IMG/VR virus record: IMGVR_UViG_3300042298_001435
Span: 1 to 23,080 of that record
Source: a virus
DNA: 23,080 nt
Strand: one strand, 5' to 3'
Part shown: in pieces, positions 1 to 5,230 of the stretch
Position numbering within the stretch: the stretch's first letter is position 1
How the letters are laid out: the number at the start of each line of letters is the position of its first letter
Made by a program: the position numbers and the translations under genes
Notes under the pieces: generated by a model
Seen by the model: the letters and a program-made list of their open reading frames with translations, nothing else
Databases searched by the model: none
Told to the model about the DNA's origin: nothing

Positions 1-103
1 CTAAAAAGATCATAAGTAAATATAATACTGATTTATTTTAATCATCTAAATATTTAATATTATACATAATCGCTTTTATTGCCAGTCACAAATTGTTTAG
101 TAG

Positions 104-289
104 GGTATTTACAAAATATTAAGGTTTATTAATTATTTATTCACGTATCTAACGCAATCCCTAGGCGTTCCGTGGCCCCAAGCTGATACGTGGCAATCGG
201 GGAAATGGATAGGTAATGGGACAATCGACGGCCGGCTCCAGAGGTTTATTAAAACTGATGGTGAATGTGCAATAGAGTGGCAAGGTTAA
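104..289 (+). pseudogene. Orphan protein-like reading frame without a start codon
   Basis: An open frame follows a TAG at 101-103 and runs to a TAA at 287-289. Its last ~48 codons look like a globular protein rich in Trp, Gly and Gln, ending in CAIEWQG. The upstream codons are AT-rich and have no accepted start; ATT at 107 after TAGGG is the only candidate. It could be a remnant of a larger gene whose 5' end was lost. It could also be an accident, since stops are rarer in the GC-rich island. I do not recognise a family. Confidence 0.25.
142..240. other. GC-rich island with inverted repeat; structured RNA or gene remnant
   Basis: Counting bases in 141-240 gives 56 G or C, while both flanks are strongly AT-rich. 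CACGTATC (142-149) is the exact reverse complement of GATACGTG (185-192). Inside that stem AACGC (151-155) can pair with GCGTT (165-169), and CCCC (176-179) could pair with GGGG (199-202) outside the stem, which would be a pseudoknot. The same DNA reads without stops on the + strand from 104 to a TAA at 287-289 as a protein-like sequence (for example TWQSGKWIGNGTIDGR), but with no ATG, GTG or TTG in frame. It may be a structured RNA, an attachment or regulatory site, or the 3' end of a broken gene; the sequence does not decide. Confidence 0.35.
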
Positions 290-445
290 TTTTCCAATGT
301 CTCGAATAAAAAAGAGATAAGAAGAATTAACTTTATTCTCAATCTATTGCCTCACCAAGGTTTATTTTTTTTAAATACATATAACTTAATTGAATTTGCA
401 TTCTTGTATTAATACTTAATTAAATTCTAAAACCATAAAATTGTC

Positions 446-469
446 AGTCAAGTACACTCTTAATTGACT
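446..469. promoter_or_regulatory. Inverted repeat over a possible -35 box ahead of the gene at 510
   Basis: AGTCAA (446-451) and TTGACT (464-469) form a perfect 6-bp inverted repeat with a 12-bp spacer. TTGACT resembles a sigma-70 -35 box. The matching -10 is poor: TAGAGA at 487-492 has the right spacing but matches only half of TATAAT. A repressor site overlapping a promoter is a reasonable guess. Confidence 0.3.
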
Positions 470-509
470 ACCAGTTTTGTTTTTAATAGAGATTATTTGG
501 AGGAAATTT

Positions 510-710
510 ATGAGTGTTGAAAGTTGCAATGTTGTAAATCTGCTTATGGAAAAAATTTTAAAAATATATGAGAAAGAAAATCATAGAGATATTAGCCTTA
601 GAAATGCCGTATATGGGCTAGATAAATCTAATCATTATTTTAATGTAGTCAGTAAATCACTATGGAAAACAGTAAATGAACAAGTGGATTACAATCAACA
701 ACAAAAATAA
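510..710 (+). CDS. Small protein of unknown function (66 aa)
   Basis: I place the start at the ATG at 510 because GGAGG lies just upstream (499-503) at correct spacing; the frame is open further up to a TTG at 477 with no such signal. The protein is short, mixed in charge and probably helical, with Lys/Glu-rich and Asn-rich stretches and a Gln-rich tail (NQQQK). There is no signal peptide, membrane segment or metal motif. It is the first gene after the AT-rich leader and is followed by a strong terminator at 792-830, so it is probably a single-gene transcript. Early regulators and host-takeover proteins often sit in such positions, but nothing in the sequence identifies its role. Confidence 0.7.
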   Translation: MSVESCNVVNLLMEKILKIYEKENHRDISLRNAVYGLDKSNHYFNVVSKSLWKTVNEQVDYNQQQK

Positions 711-746
711 ATTTACTTTTCATTTTTGATTATGTATTTATTTACC

Positions 747-830
747 GTCTAGCAAACAATTTTAAATTTAATCGGACGCAAGTCTGTAATTCTATCGGGT
801 GTTTCTTTGCTAGGCCGCCCGATAGTTTTT
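747..830 (+). ncRNA. Candidate pseudoknotted structured RNA ending in a terminator
   Basis: Three helices can be drawn. P1 pairs 747-756 (GTCTAGCAAA) with 806-815 (TTTGCTAGGC), ten pairs including one G-U. P2 is a small hairpin, CGGAC (773-777) with GTCTG (782-786), closed by a GCAA loop of the GNRA type. P3 pairs CTATCGGG (792-799) with CCCGATAG (818-825) and is followed by five T. Since 792-799 lies inside P1 and 818-825 outside it, P1 and P3 together form a pseudoknot, or P1 pairs with the loop of the terminator hairpin. I do not match it to a known riboswitch. It could be a phage small RNA, a regulated terminator, or the 3' end of the upstream message. Confidence 0.45.
792..830 (+). terminator. 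Rho-independent terminator
   Basis: A perfect 8-bp stem, CTATCGGG (792-799) with CCCGATAG (818-825), is followed by TTTTT (826-830). The 18-base loop contains the 3' strand of the longer-range helix described for 747-830. It would end transcription of the gene at 510-710 before the operon starting at 902. Confidence 0.8.
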
Positions 831-851
831 ACAAAATTAAACAGAAATAGA

Positions 852-888
852 TAATTAATTGACGATTAATTAAACATATAACTTTATT
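852..888 (+). promoter_or_regulatory. Candidate promoter with overlapping operator ahead of the gene at 902
   Basis: TTGACG (859-864) resembles a -35 box and TTTATT (883-888) a weak -10 box, 18 bases apart. A perfect inverted repeat, TAATTAAT (852-859) and ATTAATTA (865-872), is centred on the -35 box with a 5-base spacer. It lies just after a terminator and before a run of co-directional genes, which is where an operon promoter is expected. The operator idea is inference; AT-rich palindromes also arise by chance. Confidence 0.4.
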
Positions 889-901
889 TTCAAGGTATTA
901 A

Positions 902-1120
902 ATGAATAAAAAATGCGTCTGTTTGCCAAAAAGAAAATGTTTCTACTGCGAAACTTGGGAGTGTTGGGACCAATTAAACGCCGAACAAAAAGCAGCAGGA
1001 GAAAAACTAGCTCGAGCAATGAGCGTTAGGCCAGTGGACCGAGATAATTTACGAGCAGCGATCCAAACAATGTCAAAATTAAACCTTGATATTAAATCAA
1101 TCCCTCTTGAGATGTTTTAA
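902..1120 (+). CDS. Small Cys-rich protein, possibly zinc-binding (72 aa)
   Basis: The ATG at 902 follows AAGG (892-895) at a short spacing. The N-terminus has clustered cysteines: C5 and C7, then a C13-x2-C16 pair and C21, within a Lys-rich stretch (LPKRKCFYC). This could hold a small zinc knuckle. The rest is a helical, charged segment (EQKAAGEKLARAM) without cysteine. There is no signal peptide. It appears to be the first gene of the operon that continues through the DNA-binding protein at 1493. Small zinc-finger proteins in phage early regions often bind DNA or host polymerase, but I cannot assign this one to a family. Confidence 0.7.
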   Translation: MNKKCVCLPKRKCFYCETWECWDQLNAEQKAAGEKLARAMSVRPVDRDNLRAAIQTMSKLNLDIKSIPLEMF

Positions 1121-1123
1121 ATT

Positions 1124-1276
1124 ATGGAAACACAAATTAAAAAACCAACACATGACGATGTTATTAATTATCTAATCGCAACATTCTATCAATACAGGAT
1201 AGGCGGCAGATCGCAATGCAGACGATTGGCGATTGAATTACTGGCAGAATTAAAGGCGCTAGGTGTTTATGAGTAA
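1124..1276 (+). CDS. Small unknown protein (50 aa)
   Basis: A compact frame starts at the ATG at 1124, three bases after the preceding stop, and ends with a TAA at 1274-1276. It reads as a plausible soluble helical protein: METQIKKPTHDD, a hydrophobic helix (VINYLIATFYQY), then an Arg-rich turn and a second helix (LAIELLAELKALGVYE). It overlaps the next gene by 8 bases, which favours translational coupling. No clear ribosome binding site precedes it, so it may rely on reinitiation after the gene at 902. I do not recognise a family. Confidence 0.55.
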   Translation: METQIKKPTHDDVINYLIATFYQYRIGGRSQCRRLAIELLAELKALGVYE

Positions 1277-1448
1277 TATTTGGAAATTAATTTATGTTTT
1301 TTTAGTCGCCCTGTCTGGTTTTTTTCTTGGCACACAATTTCAAAAAACAGGTTGGGACCAGACAACTTGTCACGAATCCAGAGTAATGAAATACCGCCAC
1401 AGTTATTGGTATGACACACAAGTTTATTGTGTAAAAACGTTAGACTAA
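1269..1448 (+). CDS. Small single-pass membrane or exported protein (59 aa)
   Basis: The likely start is the ATG at 1269; a GTG two codons upstream (1263) is an alternative. Residues 4-22 (IWKLIYVFLVALSGFFLG) form one hydrophobic helix fitting a membrane anchor or uncleaved signal. It is followed by a polar domain of about 35 residues with two cysteines (C34, C54) that could form a disulphide outside the cytoplasm, plus many Tyr and Trp. The topology suggests an inner-membrane protein with its C-terminal part in the periplasm. Small phage membrane proteins of this kind are sometimes superinfection-exclusion or spanin-like factors, but there is no specific evidence here. Confidence 0.65.
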   Translation: MSNIWKLIYVFLVALSGFFLGTQFQKTGWDQTTCHESRVMKYRHSYWYDTQVYCVKTLD

Positions 1449-1451
1449 TTT

Positions 1452-1473
1452 AATTATTATTTATAGAATAATT
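1452..1473. promoter_or_regulatory. Inverted repeat and possible -10 box ahead of the XRE gene
   Basis: AATTATT (1452-1458) and AATAATT (1467-1473) form a perfect 7-bp inverted repeat around an 8-base spacer. TAGAAT (1464-1469), overlapping the right arm, matches 5 of 6 bases of a -10 box; no good -35 box is seen. It lies 20 bases ahead of the start of a helix-turn-helix protein, so autoregulation is possible. This is inference. Confidence 0.3.
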
Positions 1474-1492
1474 GAAATTTATTGGGGGGATT

Positions 1493-1756
1493 ATGATTCG
1501 CAAAATTGGGCGATTTAAATATATTGCCAGCGTCGTTAGAGCAGCACGGTTAAAATTTCCAAACATGTCTCAAGAAGTACTGTCCGCAGAAATTGGTTAT
1601 CAGAATGCGCAGTTTATCTCAAATGTTGAGCGTGGGCTTTGTACAGTGCCAGCAAAACGCATTGCTAAATTATGTGAAGTTTTAAAAATAGAACCGCACG
1701 AAGTAGTTAATGCGATTGTGCAGGATTATGAAAGTCATATTAGGAGTAGGTTATGA
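1493..1756 (+). CDS. XRE-family (Cro/CI-like) DNA-binding protein (87 aa)
   Basis: The ATG at 1493 follows a GGGGGGA ribosome binding site (1484-1490). Residues ~8-76 have the shape of a lambda-repressor-like helix-turn-helix domain: a first helix (FKYIASVVRAAR), then MSQEVLSAEIGY, a recognition helix region QNAQFISNVERG, and two closing helices with the typical AKRIAKLCEVLKI segment. At 87 aa it is a bare DNA-binding domain without a CI-type oligomerisation or protease domain, so it resembles Cro or a small regulator. It overlaps the next gene by ATGA. It probably binds operators in the upstream region; candidates are the inverted repeats at 446, 852 and 1452. Whether it is a lysogeny switch cannot be told, as no integrase is in view. 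Confidence 0.85.
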   Translation: MIRKIGRFKYIASVVRAARLKFPNMSQEVLSAEIGYQNAQFISNVERGLCTVPAKRIAKLCEVLKIEPHEVVNAIVQDYESHIRSRL

Positions 1757-2055
1757 TTGATCAAGATCAAATAAATGAATGCGAAATTTATAGAACTGCG
1801 CTTGAAAAATTTGGAAGTAATAATCAATTAATTGCCGCAGTTGAGGAATTAGCAGAATTGCAGCAAGTGTTGTGCAAATTTGTAATAGGTAAACCAGTAA
1901 CAGCAGATCAAATTATAGATGAGTTAGTTGATGTTAATATTGTACTGAATCAGGTGCAGATGATTTTTCATAATAACAAAATGATTACCGAGCAAAATTT
2001 GAGCATTAGGAAAGTGGTTAAATTAATAAAGTTAAAAATGAGGATTGGGTTATGA
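1753..2055 (+). CDS. MazG-like nucleotide pyrophosphohydrolase (100 aa)
   Basis: The protein carries the all-alpha NTP pyrophosphohydrolase signature: EELAE at residues 31-35 (EExxE), then E57 and D60 in DELVD (ExxD), the acidic residues that bind Mg2+. Proteins of this superfamily hydrolyse nucleoside triphosphates to monophosphates and pyrophosphate. In phages they are thought to clean up modified nucleotides or alter host alarmone signalling. At 100 aa it is the single-domain size usual in phages. The start at 1753 overlaps the XRE gene by four bases, and the next gene overlaps it by ATGA as well, so it is in the middle of a coupled operon. Family call fairly sure; substrate unknown. Confidence 0.8.
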   Translation: MIDQDQINECEIYRTALEKFGSNNQLIAAVEELAELQQVLCKFVIGKPVTADQIIDELVDVNIVLNQVQMIFHNNKMITEQNLSIRKVVKLIKLKMRIGL

Positions 2056-2387
2056 GCGTTTGGACACTGGAAAAAATTAAGAGTTGTGAGGAAATTAAGT
2101 TTGGAACGATTATTGGCTTATCTGATAGCAATGCAAAATCTATATATATAAGAACAATGAATGACGGCTCCATGCAAGTTCTTAGTGAAGCCATTGGCCT
2201 ACGGCACTGGAATGAATTTAAGATGGTTAGATTCTACCGCCCAGACGGCAGCGAGATATTGCCGCCGGAGGATAAAATTGAAGCACAACCAGCCGTGCAA
2301 ATTGATTTATATCAAAGAGTGAAAAAACTTGAAGATCAAGTATATTTTTTAATTAATAAAAAAGATTCTACGCAAGAAAGATTTTGA
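2052..2387 (+). CDS. Unknown early protein (111 aa)
   Basis: The start at 2052 overlaps the preceding stop by four bases. The first ~70 residues suggest a small beta-rich domain (TIIGLSDSNAKSIYIRTM, SMQVLSEAIG, FKMVRFYRPDG), and the C-terminus is a short amphipathic helix (LYQRVKKLEDQVYFLI) likely to form a coiled-coil dimer. There is no signal peptide, membrane segment or catalytic motif. It is part of the same early operon as the XRE and MazG-like genes. I do not recognise a family. Confidence 0.7.
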   Translation: MSVWTLEKIKSCEEIKFGTIIGLSDSNAKSIYIRTMNDGSMQVLSEAIGLRHWNEFKMVRFYRPDGSEILPPEDKIEAQPAVQIDLYQRVKKLEDQVYFLINKKDSTQERF

Positions 2388-2428
2388 TTTGGAGCTTTAG
2401 GATTATCTGCGAAATAAAGTGAGGGTGT

Positions 2429-3061
2429 ATGAGAGAGTATGAAATCATAGATAAAAAAGCACTTGAGAGATGGCTAGATGATTCAAGGTCAAATCCCAAG
2501 AATTTTATATCTGGACTGCTTTATGAATTTGGAAGAGCGGAGCATGTAGTAATTGATGAAATGAAAAACGAAATCGACGCACTAAAAGCCCAGCTTGCTA
2601 GTGCGAAAGAAAATGCTGTTTTTTATGCCAGGTTTTGGTCTAAAGTTTCAGTTTTAAGAAAAAACGAATGCTGGAATTGGTTATCTAGTATTTCTCCTAA
2701 TGGGTACGGAAAAATATCGCGCAATAATTATCCTCTTTCTGCTCATGTTGAGTCATACAAATATTTCCATTCCGATTATGATAAAAATTTATGTATAGAC
2801 CATATATGTATGAATAGAAAATGTGTAAATCCGCACCACTTAAGACAAGTGAGCTTCAGAGATAATTGTGTATATAATTCAAACTCTGTTTCGGCTAAAA
2901 ACCTAAGCAAAGAAGAATGCAAACATGGTCATAAATTTACGGACGGCAACACTATAAAGAAGTTAAAGAACGGTAATATACATAGACTATGCCGAATTTG
3001 TCGAGATTTGAGCAGTAAAGAAAGCAGAGCGAGACAAAAAATCCAGAGAATGGTTGGATAG
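2429..3061 (+). CDS. HNH endonuclease with phage-type N-terminal extension (210 aa)
   Basis: The start at 2429 follows GAGGG (2421-2425). From about residue 68 the protein is an HNH endonuclease of the phage free-standing type: FWSKV, ECWNW, NGYGKI, the first catalytic His in SAHVES (H106), then CIDHIC with D124-H125, and NPHHL with N134 and H137. Cysteines 122, 127 and 132, with the later CKHGH and CRIC motifs (residues 164-191), probably bind structural zinc. Such enzymes nick or cut DNA at specific sites and often behave as homing elements. Residues 1-65 are different: a helical segment (ALERWLDD, DALKAQLASAK) like the small coiled-coil proteins common in phage early operons. The HNH domain may therefore have invaded such a gene. 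Confidence 0.85.
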   Translation: MREYEIIDKKALERWLDDSRSNPKNFISGLLYEFGRAEHVVIDEMKNEIDALKAQLASAKENAVFYARFWSKVSVLRKNECWNWLSSISPNGYGKISRNNYPLSAHVESYKYFHSDYDKNLCIDHICMNRKCVNPHHLRQVSFRDNCVYNSNSVSAKNLSKEECKHGHKFTDGNTIKKLKNGNIHRLCRICRDLSSKESRARQKIQRMVG

Positions 3062-3076
3062 CTTGAAGGGGGATAA

Positions 3077-3304
3077 ATGAGTAATTGGCGAATTTGGTTA
3101 ATAAATAAATTGATTGGTGATAAAAGCTATATGAAAAACATTCGCATAAATGGTGATGTGTTTATGCTGAAAAACACCAGTTATTTATACGGTTGCGAGT
3201 TTAATGGAAGGATTTATGCTAGTGACGGTAGAGAGTTTGCTATTCCTATTGGTAAATTTAAATATCGCAGAATAGAAATGCAAAAACAGGAAAATGCTTT
3301 ATGA
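3077..3304 (+). CDS. Small unknown protein (75 aa)
   Basis: The ATG at 3077 follows AAGGGGG (3065-3071). The protein starts with a short amphipathic helix (NWRIWLINKLIGDK) and then has a beta-rich region with many aromatic residues (TSYLYGCEFNGRIY, DGREFAIPIGKFKY). It is basic and has no membrane segment long enough to span. It shares four bases with the tiny frame at 3301. No family is recognised. Confidence 0.65.
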   Translation: MSNWRIWLINKLIGDKSYMKNIRINGDVFMLKNTSYLYGCEFNGRIYASDGREFAIPIGKFKYRRIEMQKQENAL

Positions 3305-3354
3305 AACCAAAAAAGAAAAAGAAACTAACCGCGACGATGTGGGCGAAAGAATAA
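3301..3354 (+). CDS. Tiny basic peptide (17 aa), tentative
   Basis: An ATGA overlap with the preceding stop opens an 18-codon frame, MKPKKKKKLTATMWAKE, ending in TAA at 3352-3354. The run of five Lys and the coupling to the gene before it suggest it may be translated, but a frame this short can be accidental. It might act as a small nucleic-acid-binding peptide; this is speculative. Confidence 0.35.
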   Translation: MKPKKKKKLTATMWAKE

Positions 3355-3380
3355 TTTAGGCAATCAAGCCGAGGGGAATT

Positions 3381-4445
3381 ATGAAAATATTAATGCTGTT
3401 ACTATTATTAGCCTGCGAAAAACCACAACCGCCTAAACCCGATCCAGTGACAGTACAACCGCCAGTGTCATTGCCGACAACTGATAGTGCGAAATATAAT
3501 CTATATTTAAAAGGTGAATTACGTGGCGCTAATATGTACCAGCAAGAAAAAGGATCAAGTGCTGGTCAGGTTTGGAATCCAAACATTACGCTGCAAGATT
3601 TAAAAGACTTAAGAAATGCTGGTGCTAACTTTGTTAATTATTCTGTGCCAGGTGTTTTTGATGTCAATAAATATACTAAGCGAAATGATTTTGTGACCAA
3701 ATTAGACACGTTAATCAAACATGCGTCAGATGCTGGTTTGTATATCGTTATAGCATTTAGAACAGGCCCAGGCCGTGGTGAATATGACATTACCAATGAT
3801 GGCATTAATAATAAGAAAGTTTACACCGATGCCGCTGCTCAAACTGCCTATATCGAAATGTGGAAATTCATTGCGACGAAATACAAGGATAATAAATACA
3901 TTGCTGGTTACGATTTAATGGTTGAACCGCATGATATTGACGCCGCTAAGTGGTCAGCATTTGCGCAAAAATTAGTTGATGCGATTAGAGCAATTGATGG
4001 CAATATGCCGATTATTGTCCCGGCGCCAGATTGGTCAACGGTTGACGGTTTAAAAATGATAGGCAATTTAAAAGGGAATAATTTAGTTTATGCTGTACAC
4101 CAATATGAACCCTATGAATATTCGCATAATAATAAAGGCAATGTTGATGCGGCGATTAAGGAATTAAATGCGCTTTACTCAAGTATTTATTCATGGATTA
4201 ATTTGCATAGATCACCTGTTATTGTTAATGAATTTGGAGTGGCGAATAAAGTAACTAATGGCGAGAAATTTATAGCTGCGCAATTAGCGAAATTAGATGG
4301 CGCAAAGATTTCGTATGCTGCTTGGATTTGGGAAGTTGAATATGACAAGGATTATGATTATGCTGAGTTTGATTTCAAAGACAAGGCAGCAATTCTGAAT
4401 GAATATAAGAAGTCATGGGCTAAGAATGTGGAGTTTGTGAGATGA
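3381..4445 (+). CDS. GH5-like glycoside hydrolase with lipoprotein signal (354 aa)
   Basis: The ATG at 3381 follows GAGGGG (3371-3376). The N-terminus is a very short lipoprotein signal: hydrophobic residues 3-10 and a lipobox LLAC with Cys at 12, then a Pro-rich linker to about residue 35. The rest has the layout of a (beta/alpha)8 cellulase-type hydrolase: LRGANMY (residue 47 on), the acid/base Glu in MVEPH (E182), an HQYEPY motif (H240, Y242), the nucleophile in VNEFG (E284), and a late AAWIWE segment (W315, W317). Family GH5 normally has Asn before the acid/base Glu; here it is Val181. It would cut a beta-linked polysaccharide at the cell surface or periplasm. It sits among early and DNA-modification genes, not with tail genes, so it looks like cargo rather than a virion depolymerase. 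Confidence 0.8.
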   Translation: MKILMLLLLLACEKPQPPKPDPVTVQPPVSLPTTDSAKYNLYLKGELRGANMYQQEKGSSAGQVWNPNITLQDLKDLRNAGANFVNYSVPGVFDVNKYTKRNDFVTKLDTLIKHASDAGLYIVIAFRTGPGRGEYDITNDGINNKKVYTDAAAQTAYIEMWKFIATKYKDNKYIAGYDLMVEPHDIDAAKWSAFAQKLVDAIRAIDGNMPIIVPAPDWSTVDGLKMIGNLKGNNLVYAVHQYEPYEYSHNNKGNVDAAIKELNALYSSIYSWINLHRSPVIVNEFGVANKVTNGEKFIAAQLAKLDGAKISYAAWIWEVEYDKDYDYAEFDFKDKAAILNEYKKSWAKNVEFVR

Positions 4446-4561
4446 AAGAATTTCCAGATTATTTCAATATCATCGTGACAGCTATTTTTTTCGCATGGTT
4501 AGTGACTACAATTATTTATTGGCTTATCTATATTGGATACACAATGGGGCAAGGCAAATAG
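4442..4561 (+). CDS. Small membrane protein overlapping the GH5 gene (39 aa)
   Basis: An ATGA overlap with the hydrolase stop opens a 39-codon frame ending in TAG at 4559-4561. It has a short acidic N-terminus (MKEFPDYF) and one long hydrophobic stretch, residues 9-33, rich in Ile, Trp and Phe (IIVTAIFFAWLVTTIIYWLI), then a polar tail. This is a single-pass membrane protein. Coupling to a lipoprotein hydrolase suggests a shared role at the envelope. A holin-like function cannot be excluded, but one helix and no lysin nearby make that weak. Confidence 0.6.
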   Translation: MKEFPDYFNIIVTAIFFAWLVTTIIYWLIYIGYTMGQGK

Positions 4562-4562
4562 T

Positions 4563-5009
4563 ATGGGATTTGAAAACGGCAATAAAAAAGACAGCAAACA
4601 TTATTGGCTTACGCCGCCATCACTCATGGCAGAGTTGCAACGTGAGTTTGATTTTAATTATGATCCTTGCCCATACCCCAAGCCGCCTGAGTATGATGGT
4701 TTAACAGTGGAATGGGGTAGCTCTAATTATGTCAATCCGCCGTTCGGTAGTTTTATAGATAAGCATGGCAAGAAAAAAGGGCCTACAGCGTGGGCGAGAA
4801 AGTGCATCGAAGAGTATAAAAAAGGCAAAAAAGTTGTTATGGTTTACCCTATTGATAAATGGGTGTTAATGTTGATTGAACATGCCAGCGAAATAAGAAA
4901 TCTAAAAGACGTAAAATGGCATGCTACCGAGGATAATACCGCAGGCAAAGGCACTGGTAGGCATATAGCTTGCTTTGTATTGGATCCAGAACATGGCAGG
5001 AGTTTGTGA
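4563..5009 (+). CDS. DNA N6-adenine methyltransferase, phage Dam type (148 aa)
   Basis: I choose the ATG at 4563, one base after the preceding stop and 8 bases after AAGG (4551-4554). The protein matches the small phage Dam family: YWLTPPSLMAELQREF (residues 14-29), DPCPYP (34-39), and the catalytic NPPFG (58-62), which replaces the DPPY motif of other amino-methyltransferases. Later segments ARKCIEEY and VVMVYPIDKW also fit. It transfers a methyl group from S-adenosylmethionine to adenine N6, often at GATC. The length is normal for this compact family, and there is no restriction enzyme beside it. It probably protects phage DNA or alters gene timing. Confidence 0.85.
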   Translation: MGFENGNKKDSKHYWLTPPSLMAELQREFDFNYDPCPYPKPPEYDGLTVEWGSSNYVNPPFGSFIDKHGKKKGPTAWARKCIEEYKKGKKVVMVYPIDKWVLMLIEHASEIRNLKDVKWHATEDNTAGKGTGRHIACFVLDPEHGRSL

Positions 5010-5013
5010 AGTG

Positions 5014-5199
5014 ATGATCACAATTGTTAAAATCGAAAATGGATATTTAATTAGCACACTAAGTGGACGCCAATATGTGTCTGGTCCTGCGCATCGTCAA
5101 CTTAGTATTGTGTTAAAAAAGGCGCTTATGGAATTAAACAAGCGTCCAGAGGCAAAAAAAGAAAGTCTAAAAATAGCAAATTTGACACAACCAGAATAA
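5014..5199 (+). CDS. Small unknown protein (61 aa)
   Basis: Either the GTG at 5011 or the ATG at 5014 is the start; AGGAG (4998-5002) lies 8 and 11 bases upstream respectively. The first 25 residues suggest a beta hairpin (TIVKIENGYLISTLSGRQYV), followed by a helix (HRQLSIVLKKALMELNKR) and a basic tail. It sits between the Dam gene and the phosphoesterase. No family is recognised and no catalytic motif is visible. Confidence 0.6.
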   Translation: MITIVKIENGYLISTLSGRQYVSGPAHRQLSIVLKKALMELNKRPEAKKESLKIANLTQPE

Positions 5200-5230
5200 A
5201 CTTTACTCTATTACTATCATTAGCAAAGGA

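Larger units (their letters stand above)
1..509. other. AT-rich leader region without a confident gene
   Basis: This stretch is mostly A and T and lacks an ATG-started reading frame with a ribosome binding site. It contains the GC-rich island at 142-240, three copies of the 9-mer AGGTTTATT (122, 242, 358), and possible promoter/operator sequence just ahead of the gene at 510. The first 15 bases could be the tail of a gene outside the window (LKRS then a stop), but that is too short to judge. Nothing else is recognisable. Confidence 0.6.

Noticed and set aside
150-192. Resemblance of TAACGC and CCCCAAGC in the GC-rich island to twister ribozyme core motifs
   Set aside because: The GGAGGG-like strand required before the closing stem is missing, so the core cannot form as known.
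2589-2613. Possibility that the HNH gene encodes an intron or intein
   Set aside because: No splicing motifs, no flanking exon halves of a known gene, and the frame is continuous from a good start site.
4442-4561. Holin assignment for the 39-aa membrane protein
   Set aside because: Only one helix, no adjacent endolysin, and an early-region location; the evidence supports only a membrane protein.
4495-4704. Long alternative frame overlapping the membrane protein and Dam genes
   Set aside because: It has no ribosome binding site, and the Dam frame carries clear family motifs over the same DNA.
5182-5212. Promoter with a perfect TTGACA (5182-5187) ahead of the phosphoesterase
   Set aside because: The best -10 (TCTATT, 5207) needs a 19-base spacer, and the -35 box lies inside the preceding gene, so I do not list it as a feature.
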